NCBI GenBank assembly: GCA_012656075.1
Contig: JAAKBF010000020.1
Location: forward strand, 620,001 to 684,000
DNA length: 64,000 bases
Reading direction: 5' to 3'
DNA from: Phytophthora hibernalis
Taxonomy: Eukaryota > Oomycota > Peronosporomycetes > Peronosporales > Peronosporaceae
Position 1 is the first letter of the stretch. Each line of letters begins with the position of its first letter. This document shows positions 12,674-25,100 of this stretch, piece by piece. The translations under genes were made by a program, and so were the position numbers. The notes under the pieces are model-generated. The model was not told the origin of the DNA. It saw nothing but the letters and a program-made list of their open reading frames with translations, and did no database searches.

Positions 12674-13153
12674 GGAGAAAGATTTGTTTTTCGCGTTTCA
12701 AAGGATGGATCCCAAATTTCATTGTGGATCCCGAATTTTGACCAAACGTTGTCGGATTATCAAATCTAGGACGAAAGTTGAAGTTTAGGATGAAAGTTGA
12801 ACCAGAGCAGCAACCTTGCATTTGGACCACTTGAGTTGGCGTCAACTAGCCAATACGCAGTGGCTGTGCACGCGGCGTTCATGGATGACAGAGTACCGAT
12901 GAAACCCGTCAAGTCGTGCGTGTTGGTGCCGGTCGTGCCGTCGGAGATGCTGCTGATACAGTAAGCCCAGTGCTTGACACGGCGACTCCACCTGGAATGC
13001 TCTTGACTACCACTGCACAATAGTTAAGCAGGGCCATTGCAGCAAGATTAAACCAACAGTTTTGTTTCGGTGATTGTTCTATCAGGATGAAGCGACGTTT
13101 CACCGGACAGCCGCTGTCCACAGCTTGCATATCTTAAGATCTCGTGCAGGGGA
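12674..13153. promoter_or_regulatory. Divergent upstream region of Vps39-like and fibre genes
   Basis: This 480-bp spacer lies between two divergent starts and must carry both promoters. Its middle is occupied by an inverted, degenerate scrap of the fibre gene family, annotated separately. The rest contains no recognisable gene and no clear TATA box. Confidence 0.4.
12790..12960 (-). pseudogene. Inverted fragment of the fibre-repeat gene
   Basis: On the minus strand this stretch encodes SISDGTTGTNTHD, then GFIGTLSSMNA and TAYWLVDANSSG. The plus-strand fibre gene at about 17255-17400 has SISDSGTTATDT, then GFTGTLLSMDA and TAYWLIDAKSSG in the same order. The DNA is also close: over the 36 bases encoding the TAYWL(I/V)DA segment I count two mismatches. 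Reading frames are lost after the match, so it is a non-functional scrap. Its orientation is opposite to the intact gene that starts about 200 bp away. It may remain from a lost head-to-head paralogue or from a local inversion. Confidence 0.75.
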
Positions 13154-16100
13154 ATGACAACCATGACAAGGATGCTGTCTACGCTGCTGCTCGTAGTGAG
13201 CCTAGTCACGATCGTCGAGGTAGCAGACGCCGCGTGTGCAAATTCATGCTCAGGACACGGACGATGTGGCTCATCCAAGTACGAACGACGATGGAGATAT
13301 TCGCGAAACTTTGGTCATTGATTTCGTATTTGGTGGTATCAAGTCAATGCACATGCGATGCGGACTGGGCGTTAGCTCCAGACTGCTCTTTGCGCAAATG
13401 TCCGACTGGAGTTGCATGGACGGACAAGGCCAAGACCGCGAACGTGGCCCACGCTTTGGCCGAGTGCTCGAACCGAGGCGTGTGCGACTACTCTAAGGTG
13501 CGTTGCATTCCAAGGCTCTGTTATTCCTATCAAGTGGCTAATAGATTCTCTGTCGTGCTCTCGGTAGGGCGAATGCACATGCTTTAACGGATACACTGGA
13601 GCAGCCTGCCAGCGACGTGCGTTTATGAGCTTTGAGAAACCTATCGTGAATGTCTCCTTTGCTTAAAGTTCATGTTGCACTCATATATTCTCTGTAGTTC
13701 GCTGTCCGTCGGACTGCTCTGGCCACGGACTATGCTATTCGTCAGCAACTCTGGCGTTGCAGTATGGTCCAGACTCTCTTCCTAGTGTAGGCGGTGACGG
13801 TGTTGGACCAGTGTACTCCAATTGGGAGAAGGACAGCATGTCAAACTGTATGTGCGATATGGGCTACACGGGCCCTGACTGCTCTCAATGTAAGTTGGTA
13901 ACTGGAGTTAATGGGTTTGGTCGGAAAATCTAACATGATTTTAGTTATGTGTGCAAAGAACGATGACCCGCTGACTACAGGCCAAGGGTACCGAACGATA
14001 AAAATCCAAGTCGGTGCTTCGACTACTGCACTTACTGGATCCATTCGCATTCACTTCCTGGGTGACGTTGCTGTTTTAAGTACCGATGTTGCTGCGGATA
14101 CGGTACATCAAGACGCCTGTGCGCAGGCGTTTCAGAGTATGCGCACTGTATTGAGCGTCACCTGCATAATTACAAGTGTGGATCCCGTGACCAAGGCGGC
14201 AACCTACACGGTGACGTTTAGGGAGTGGGTGCATTTAGGCGGCGAAAACAATTTGCTGTACCATTCGGGAAATGCTCCGTTGTCCAGCTTCACTTGTGAT
14301 CTCAGCCAAGTTACAAGCGCCAATACACCAACCTGTGTGATAACCGATGTCGTGGCTACCAACGTGATTGGCAAGTGTGTACTTGCATCGCTGGTGTAAA
14401 TGAGAAACTAATTCCTGTTTTGTTCTTATGCAATCAGAGCACGTATATTGCTCCAACCGTGGTCTTTGCGATTTTAGTACGGGTGCATGCATCTGCTACG
14501 CGGACTTCAAGGGAATGGATTGCAACCAACCGTCCAATATCCCTGACAGCATCGATGACAATGACGGCTTTGTCATCAATCCTCTGGGCCTCACGTACAC
14601 TGGCACCGTTCTGCACCTGAAAACGGCCAAAGGTTCTCAAGCAGATTTTTACTTTATGAAAATCGAGTCTTCCACGTTGGCAATCCTGACAATGAGTGGC
14701 ATGGGTGACACGAAGTTGCTGCACGGTAACTTTGAATTGTCGACTGGTTCGTTGACAATAACTACCATTGCCCAGACGGCGACGGCAGCGGATATTGCGA
14801 ACACACACAGCACCTTCACTGGGACGGCGCTAAAAGTTCGAACGACCAGGCCATCGCATAGTGCGTTCAAATTATTGGAAGCAATAACTGGTGATATAAT
14901 CACTGTTGTCGAGATTCGTGGAGACGGTTTGACTACAATTCATACTGGCGGTCTTTATGTTGTGACGGGGGAGGAACGATCTCCGACAACACGGATGCTT
15001 CCAGTCTGACTGTCACCAACACGTTTGGTACGTTTTCCAAATCGCTCCTGAAACTGTCCACGTCACGAGCAAGTCAGTTTCCAGCGACAGATTTTAAATT
15101 AATCGATGCAAGCGCGAACCTTGTGTCTGCATTCACGGTGGAAGCTTCAGGTAAAACTACCATTGCAAATGGTGGTCTCATTGTAAATGGAATTGGAGGT
15201 GGACAAATTTCTAACGCGGCTCAAATCGCGTCTGCGCTTGTTGCTAGTGCTTCTGCAACAAATTTTGCTGGTTCTGCCGTCGTCATTAACACGTTTTCTG
15301 GAACAAGCCATTATATGCTAAAGGCAACCCTTCAAATTGCCCCAGCTGTCCCCGTCGATCTGTTTACAATTGCTGACACGGGTGAGACGACAATAGCGAA
15401 GGGTGGGCTTCATATTATTGCTGGTGGAGCTTGCATTGATGCTGGTGGGCTTCGCGTTATAGATGGAGGACAAACAATTCATACAGGGGGCTTCGTATCA
15501 AGGATGGAGGGAAACCATTGAACTGGGGGATTGAACGTGATAGACGGCGGTGCTTCCATTGCATCGACATCAAACACTGATATCCTTACAGTCCAAGCAT
15601 CTTCATCAACGTTTTCTAACGGTGCTAGAGTGTTGTTTATCAACTCTAAGTCCACACTAGATCCTGCTATCAGCATGCATTACCTGATCGAAGCGACTGT
15701 CGGAGTCCCCACTAACTCTGTCTTTAAAGTCGACGCAACCGGTCTGACTACCATCGTCGGTCAAGGCAGTGGCGGGGCGAGTATTTCCGACAACAGCAAC
15801 GCAGCCATCAATACGCTCACGCTGGAGAATAAAGCTACCTCGTCGTTTTCGGGGGCGCTACTGTACATGAGTTCGACGTCCTCCGACATGCTCTACAGGT
15901 TCATCGATAGCAAGGTCGGCTCCACGTCTGTCTTTTCCGTCGATGCGACCGGTCTGACTACCATCGTCGGTCAAGGCAGTGGCGGGGCGAGTATTTCCGA
16001 CAACAGCAACGCAGCCATCAATACGCTCACGCTGGAGAATAAAGCTACCTCGTCGTTTTCGGGGGCGCTACTGTACATGAGTTCGACGTCCTCCGACATG

Positions 16101-19100
16101 CTCTACAGGTTCATCGATAGCAAGGTCGGCTCCACGTCTGTCTTTTCCGTCGATGCGACCGGTCTGACTACCATCGTCGGTCAAGGCAGTGGCGGGGCGA
16201 GTATTTCCGACAACAGCAACGCAGCCATCAATACGCTCACGCTGGAGAATAAAGCTACCTCGTCGTTTTCGGGGCGCTACTGTACATGAGTTCGACGTCC
16301 TCCGACATGCTCTACAGGTTCATCGATAGCAAGGTCGGCTCCACGTCTGTCTTTTCCGTCGATGCGACCGGTCTGACTACCATCGTCGGTCAAGGCAGTG
16401 GCGGGGCGAGTATTTCCGACAACAGCAACGCAGCCATCAATACGCTCACGCTGGAGAATAAAGCTACCTCGTCGTTTTCGGGGGCGCTACTGTACATGAG
16501 TTCGACGTCCTCCGACATGCTCTACAGGTTCATCGATAGCAAGGTCGGCTCCACGTCTGTCTTTTCCGTCGATGCGACCGGTCTGACTACCATCGTCGGT
16601 CAAGGCAGTGGCGGGGCGAGTATTTCCGACAACAGCAACGCAGCCATCAATACGCTCACGCTGGAGAATAAAGCTACCTCGTCGTTTTCCGGGGCGCTAC
16701 TGTACATGAGTTCGACGTCCTCCGACATGCTCTACAGGTTCATCGATAGCAAGGTCGGCTCCACGTCTGTCTTTTCCGTCGATGCGACCGGTCTGACTAC
16801 CATCGTCGGTCAAGGCAGTGGCGGGGCGAGTATTTCCGACAACAGCAACGCAGCCATCAATACGCTCACGCTGGAGAATAAAGCTACCTCGTCGTTTTCG
16901 GGGGCGCTACTGTACATGAGTTCGACGTCCTCCGACATGCTCTACAGGTTCATCGATAGCAAGGTCGGCTCCACGTCTGTCTTTTCCGTCGATGCGACCG
17001 GTCTGACTACCATCGTCGGTCAAGGCAGTGGCGGGGCGAGTATTTCCGACAACAGCAACGCAGCCATCAATACGCTCACGCTGGAGAATAAAGCTACCTC
17101 GTCGTTTTCGGGGGCGCTACTGTACATGAGCTCGACGTCCTCGGACAAGCTCTACAAGTTCATCGATAGCAAGGTCGGCTCCACGTCTGTGTTTAAAGTG
17201 GCAGCAACCGGACTGACTACCATTGCCGGACAAGGTGGCGGTGGAGCAAGCATCTCTGACAGCGGGACCACGGCCACCGACACGGTCACTGTCACGAACA
17301 GCGCCTCGATTGGATTCACCGGCACACTGCTGTCGATGGACGCCGTGTCCACAACCACTGCGTATTGGCTAATTGACGCCAAATCAAGTGGTGTGTCCAA
17401 ATTCAAGGTGGCTGCCTCTGGCTACACCACCATTTCGGCAGGTGGCCTCAGCGTTACTGGCGGGAGCACCATTGGCGGCGGAGCTACAATCACCGGCGGA
17501 GCCACAATCGGTGGCGGCGCCACCGTGACGGGCGGCATCACCGCTGTCGACACCGGCGTCACCGTCACCACGGGCGGGGCCAGGATATACGATACCGGCA
17601 CGAGCGCCGATACTCTCGCTGTCAAGAACACGGCACCGACCGGTTCAACCTTCAATCATGCGGTTCTCTCTGTGGACACCATTACAACCACTGCAGTTTC
17701 ACTCATTGATGCCACGGTGGGGGCAACTCGCAGTTCACCGTGACGGCGGGTGGTCGGACAACCATAGCCTCGGGCGGCTTCACGGTCTCCGCGGGCGGAG
17801 CGATCATTACGGCAGGAGGACTCGCCGTCACAGCGGGCGGAGCTACAATCGGCGGCGGAGCTACAATCGGCGGCGGAGCTACAATCGGCGGCGGAGCCAC
17901 CATCACCGGCGGGGCCACAATCGGTGGCGGCGCCACCGTGACGGGCGGCATCACCGCTGTCGACACCGGCGTCACCGTCACCACGGGCGGGGCCAGGATC
18001 TACGATACCGGCACGAGCGCCGATACTCTCGCTGTCAAGAACACGGCACCGACCGGTTCAACCTTCAATCATGCGGTTCTCTCTGTGGACACCATTACAA
18101 CCACTGCAGTTTCACTCATTGATGCCACGGTGGGGGCAACTCGCAGTTCACCGTGACGGCGGGTGGTCGGACAACCATAGCCTCGGGCGGCTTCACGGTC
18201 TCCGCGGGCGGAGCGATCATTACGGCAGGAGGACTCGCCGTCACAGCGGGCGGAGCTACAATCGGCGGCGGAGCCACCATCACCGGCGGGGCCACAATCG
18301 ATGGCGGCGCCACCGTGACGGGCGGCATCACCGCTGTCGACACCGGCGTCACCGTCACCACGGGCGGGGCCAGGATATACGATACCGGCACGAGCGCCGA
18401 TACTCTCGCTGTCAAGAACACGGCACCGACCGGTTCAACCTTCAATCATGCGGTTCTCTCTGTGGACACCATTACAACCACTGCAGTTTCACTCATTGAT
18501 GCCACGGTGGGGGCAACTCGCAGTTCACCGTGACGGCGGGTGGTCGGACAACCATAGCCTCGGGCGGCTTCACGGTCTCCGCGGGCGGAGCGATCATTAC
18601 GGCAGGAGGACTCGCCGTCACAGCGGGCGGAGCTACAATCGGCGGCGGAGCCACCATCACCGGCGGGGCCACAATCGATGGCGGCGCCACCGTGACGGGC
18701 GGCATCACCGCTGTCGACACCGGCGTCACCGTCACCACGGGCGGGGCCAGGATATACGATACCGGCACGAGCGCCGATACTCTCGCTGTCAAGAACACGG
18801 CACCGACCGGTTCAACCTTCAATCATGCGGTTCTCTCTGTGGACACCATTACAACCACTGCAGTTTCACTCATTGATGCCACGGTGGGGGCAACTCGCAG
18901 TTCACCGTGACGGCGGGTGGTCGGACAACCATAGCCTCGGGCGGCTTCACGGTCTCCGCGGGCGGAGCGATCATTACGGCAGGAGGACTCGCCGTCACAG
19001 CGGGCGGAGCTACAATCGGCGGCGGAGCTACAATCGGCGGCGGAGCCACCATCACCGGCGGGGCCACAATCGGTGGCGGCGCCACCGTGACGGGCGGCAT

Positions 19101-22100
19101 CACCGCTGTCGACACCGGCGTCACCGTCACCACGGGCGGGGCCAGGATATACGATACCGGCACGAGCGCCGATACTCTCGCTGTCAAGAACACGGCACCG
19201 ACCGGTTCAACCTTCAATCATGCGGTTCTCTCTGTGGACACCATTACAACCACTGCAGTTTCACTCATTGATGCCACGGTGGGGGCAACTCGCAGTTCAC
19301 CGTGACGGCGGGTGGTCGGACAACCATAGCCTCGGGCGGCTTCACGGTCTCCGCGGGCGGAGCGATCATTACGGCAGGAGGACTCGCCGTCACAGCGGGC
19401 GGAGCTACAATCGGCGGCGGAGCTACAATCGGCGGCGGAGCTACAATCGGCGGCGGAGCCACCATCACCGGCGGGGCCACAATCGGTGGCGGCGCCACCG
19501 TGACGGGCGGCATCACCGCTGTCGACACCGGCGTCACCGTCACCACGGGCGGGGCCAGGATCTACGATACCGGCACGAGCGCCGATACTCGCTGTCAAGA
19601 ACACGGCACCGACCGGTTCAACCTTCAATCATGCGGTTCTCTCTGTGGACACCATTACAACCACTGCAGTTTCACTCATTGATGCCACGGTGGGGGCAAC
19701 TCGCAGTTCACCGTGACGGCGGGTGGTCGGACAACCATAGCCTCGGGCGGCTTCACGGTCTCCGCGGGCGGAGCGATCATTACGGCAGGAGGACTCGCCG
19801 TCACAGCGGGCGGAGCTACAATCGGCGGCGGAGCTACAATCGGCGGCGGAGCCACCATCACCGGCGGGGCCACAATCGGTGGCGGCGCCACCGTGACGGG
19901 CGGCATCACCGCTGTCGACACCGGCGTCACCGTCACCACGGGCGGGGCCAGGATATACGATACCGGCACGAGCGCCGATACTCTCGCTGTCAAGAACACG
20001 GCACCGACCGGTTCAACCTTCAATCATGCGGTTCTCTCTGTGGACACCATTACAACCACTGCAGTTTCACTCATTGATGCCACGGTGGGGGCAACTCGCA
20101 GTTCACCGTGACGGCGGGTGGTCGGACAACCATAGCCTCGGGCGGCTTCACGGTCTCCGCGGGCGGAGCGATCATTACGGCAGGAGGACTCGCCGTCACA
20201 GCGGGCGGAGCTACAATCGGCGGCGGAGCTACAATCGGCGGCGGAGCTACAATCGGCGGCGGAGCCACCATCACCGGCGGGGCCACAATCGGTGGCGGCG
20301 CCACCGTGACGGGCGGCATCACCGCTGTCGACACCGGCGTCACCGTCACCACGGGCGGGGCCAGGATATACGATACCGGCACGAGCGCCGATACTCTCGC
20401 TGTCAAGAACACGGCACCGACCGGTTCAACCTTCAATCATGCGGTTCTCTCTGTGGACACCATTACAACCACTGCAGTTTCACTCATTGATGCCACGGTG
20501 GGGGCAACTCGCAGTTCACCGTGACGGCGGGTGGTCGAACAACCATAGCCTCGGGCGGCTTCACGGTCTCCGCGGGCGGAGCGATCATTACGGCAGGAGG
20601 ACTCGCCGTCACAGCGGGCGGAGCTACAATCGGCGGCGGAGCTACAATCGGCGGCGGAGCTACAATCGGCGGCGGAGCCACCATCACCGGCGGGGCCACA
20701 ATCGGTGGCGGCGCCACCGTGACGGGCGGCATCACCGCTGTCGACACCGGCGTCACCGTCACCACGGGCGGGGCCAGGATATACGATACCGGCACGAGCG
20801 CCGATACTCTCGCTGTCAAGAACACGGCACCGACCGGTTCAACCTTCAATCATGCGGTTCTCTCTGTGGACACCATTACAACCACTGCAGTTTCACTCAT
20901 TGATGCCACGGTGGGGGCAACTCGCAGTTCACCGTGACGGCGGGTGGTCGAACAACCATAGCCTCGGGCGGCTTCACGGTCTCCGCGGGCGGAGCGATCA
21001 TTACGGCAGGAGGACTCGCCGTCACAGCGGGCGGAGCTACAATCGGCGGCGGAGCTACAATCGGCGGCGGAGCTACAATCGGCGGCGGAGCCACCATCAC
21101 CGGCGGGGCCACAATCGGTGGCGGCGCCACCGTGACGGGCGGCATCACCGCTGTCGACACCGGCGTCACCGTCACCACGGGCGGGGCCAGGATATACGAT
21201 ACCGGCACGAGCGCCGATACTCTCGCTGTCAAGAACACGGCACCGACCGGTTCAACCTTCAATCATGCGGTTCTCTCTGTGGACACCATTACAACCACTG
21301 CAGTTTCACTCATTGATGCCACGGTGGGGGCAACTCGCAGTTCACCGTGACGGCGGGTGGTCGGACAACCATAGCCTCGGGCGGCTTCACGGTCTCCGCG
21401 GGCGGGCGATCATTACGGCAGGAGGACTCGCCGTCACAGCGGGCGGAGCTACAATCGGCGGCGGAGCTACAATCGGCGGCGGAGCTACAATCGGCGGCGG
21501 AGCCACCATCACCGGCGGGGCCACAATCGGTGGCGGCGCCACCGTGACGGGCGGCATCACCGCTGTCGACACCGGCGTCACCGTCACCACGGGCGGGGCC
21601 AGGATATACGATACCGGCACGAGCGCCGATACTCTCGCTGTCAAGAACACGGCACCGACCGGTTCAACCTTCAATCATGCGGTTCTCTCTGTGGACACCA
21701 TTACAACCACTGCAGTTTCACTCATTGATGCCACGGTGGGGGCAACTCGCAGTTCACCGTGACGGCGGGTGGTCGGACAACCATAGCCTCGGGCGGCTTC
21801 ACGGTCTCCGCGGGCGGAGCGATCATTACGGCAGGAGGACTCGCCGTCACAGCGGGCGGAGCTACAATCGGCGGCGGAGCCACCATCACCGGCGGGGCCA
21901 CAATCGGTGGCGGCGCCACCGTGACGGGCGGCATCACCGCTGTCGACACCGGCGTCACCGTCACCACGGGCGGGGCCAGGATCTACGATACCGGCACGAG
22001 CGCCGATACTCTCGCTGTCAAGAACACGGCACCGACCGGTTCAACCTTCAATCATGCGGTTCTCTCTGTGGACACCATTACAACCACTGCAGTTTCACTC

Positions 22101-25100
22101 ATTGATGCCACGGTGGGGGCAACTCGCAGTTCACCGTGACGGCGGGTGGTCGGACAACCATAGCCTCGGGCGGCTTCACGGTCTCCGCGGGCGGAGCGAT
22201 CATTACGGCAGGAGGACTCGCCGTCACAGCGGGCGGAGCTACAATCGGCGGCGGAGCTACAATCGGCGGCGGAGCTACAATCGGCGGCGGAGCCACCATC
22301 ACCGGCGGGGCCACAATCGGTGGCGGCGCCACCGTGACGGGCGGCATCACCGCTGTCGACACCGGCGTCACCGTCACCACGGGCGGGGCCAGGATATACG
22401 ATACCGGCACGAGCGCCGATACTCTCGCTGTCAAGAACACGGCACCGACCGGTTCAACCTTCAATCATGCGGTTCTCTCTGTGGACACCATTACAACCAC
22501 TGCAGTTTCACTCATTGATGCCACGGTGGGGGCAACTCGCAGTTCACCGTGACGGCGGGTGGTCGGACAACCATAGCCTCGGGCGGCTTCACGGTCTCCG
22601 CGGGCGGAGCGATCATTACGGCAGGAGGACTCGCCGTCACAGCGGGCGGAGCTACAATCGGCGGCGGAGCTACAATCGGCGGCGGAGCCACCATCACCGG
22701 CGGGGCCACAATCGGTGGCGGCGCCACCGTGACGGGCGGCATCACCGCTGTCGACACCGGCGTCACCGTCACCACGGGCGGGGCCAGGATATACGATACC
22801 GGCACGAGCGCCGATACTCTCGCTGTCAAGAACACGGCACCGACCGGTTCAACCTTCAATCATGCGGTTCTCTCTGTGGACACCATTACAACCACTGCAG
22901 TTTCACTCATTGATGCCACGGTGGGGGCAACTCGCAGTTCACCGTGACGGCGGGTGGTCGGACAACCATAGCCTCGGGCGGCTTCACGGTCTCCGCGGGC
23001 GGAGCGATCATTACGGCAGGAGGACTCGCCGTCACAGCGGGCGGAGCTACAATCGGCGGCGGAGCTACAATCGGCGGCGGAGCTACAATCGGCGGCGGAG
23101 CCACCATCACCGGCGGGGCCACAATCGGTGGCGGCGCCACCGTGACGGGCGGCATCACCGCTGTCGACACCGGCGTCACCGTCACCACGGGCGGGGCCAG
23201 GATATACGATACCGGCACGAGCGCCGATACTCTCGCTGTCAAGAACACGGCACCGACCGGTTCAACCTTCAATCATGCGGTTCTCTCTGTGGACACCATT
23301 ACAACCACTGCAGTTTCACTCATTGATGCCACGGTGGGGGCAACTCGCAGTTCACCGTGACGGCGGGTGGTCGAACAACCATAGCCTCGGGCGGCTTCAC
23401 GGTCTCCGCGGGCGGAGCGATCATTACGGCAGGAGGACTCGCCGTCACAGCGGGCGGAGCTACAATCGGCGGCGGAGCTACAATCGGCGGCGGAGCTACA
23501 ATCGGCGGCGGAGCCACCATCACCGGCGGGGCCACAATCGGTGGCGGCGCCACCGTGACGGGCGGCATCACCGCTGTCGACACCGGCGTCACCGTCACCA
23601 CGGGCGGGGCCAGGATATACGATACCGGCACGAGCGCCGATACTCTCGCTGTCAAGAACACGGCGCCGACCGGTTCAACCTTCAATCATGCGGTTCTCTC
23701 TGTGGACACCATTACAACCACTGCAGTTTCACTCATTGATGCCACGGTGGGGGCAACTCGCAGTTCACCGTGACGGCGGGTGGTCGGACAACCATAGCCT
23801 CGGGCGGCTTCACGGTCTCCGCGGGCGGAGCGATCATTACGGCAGGAGGACTCGCCGTCACAGCGGGCGGAGCTACAATCGGCGGCGGAGCTACAATCGG
23901 CGGCGGAGCTACAATCGGCGGCGGAGCCACCATCACCGGCGGGGCCACAATCGATGGCGGCGCCACCGTGACGGGCGGCATCACCGCTGTCGACACCGGC
24001 GTCACCGTCACCACGGGCGGGGCCAGGATCTACGATACCGGCACGAGCGCCGATACTCTCGCTGTCAAGAACACGGCACCGACCGGTTCAACCTTCAATC
24101 ATGCGGTTCTCTCTGTGGACACCATTACAACCACTGCAGTTTCACTCATTGATGCCACGGTGGGGGCAACTCGCAGTTCACCGTGACGGCGGGTGGTCGG
24201 ACAACCATAGCCTCGGGCGGCTTCACGGTCTCCGCGGGCGGAGCGATCATTACGGCAGGAGGACTCGCCGTCACAGCGGGCGGAGCTACAATCGGCGGCG
24301 GAGCCACCATCACCGGCGGGGCCACAATCGATGGCGGCGCCACCGTGACGGGCGGCATCACCGCTGTCGACACCGGCGTCACCGTCACCACGGGCGGGGC
24401 CAGGATATACGATACCGGCACGAGCGCCGATACTCTCGCTGTCAAGAACACGGCACCGACCGGTTCAACCTTCAATCATGCGGTTCTCTCTGTGGACACC
24501 ATTACAACCACTGCAGTTTCACTCATTGATGCCACGGTGGGGGCAACTCGCAGTTCACCGTGACGGCGGGTGGTCGGACAACCATAGCCTCGGGCGGCTT
24601 CACGGTCTCCGCGGGCGGAGCGATCATTACGGCAGGAGGACTCGCCGTCACAGCGGGCGGAGCTACAATCGGCGGCGGAGCTACAATCGGCGGCGGAGCC
24701 ACCATCACCGGCGGGGCCACAATCGGTGGCGGCGCCACCGTGACGGGCGGCATCACCGCTGTCGACACCGGCGTCACCGTCACCACGGGCGGGGCCAGGA
24801 TATACGATACCGGCACGAGCGCCGATACTCTCGCTGTCAAGAACACGGCACCGACCGGTTCAACCTTCAATCATGCGGTTCTCTCTGTGGACACCATTAC
24901 AACCACTGCAGTTTCACTCATTGATGCCACGGTGGGGGCAACTCGCAGTTCACCGTGACGGCGGGTGGTCGGACAACCATAGCCTCGGGCGGCTTCACGG
25001 TCTCCGCGGGCGGAGCGATCATTACGGCAGGAGGACTCGCCGTCACAGCGGGCGGAGCTACAATCGGCGGCGGAGCCACCATCACCGGCGGGGCCACAAT

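Noticed and set aside
12674..13153. Separate small gene on the minus strand (84-residue frame at 12766-13020)
   Set aside because: Its recognisable part is the fibre-repeat scrap. The frame is broken on both sides and there is no start.
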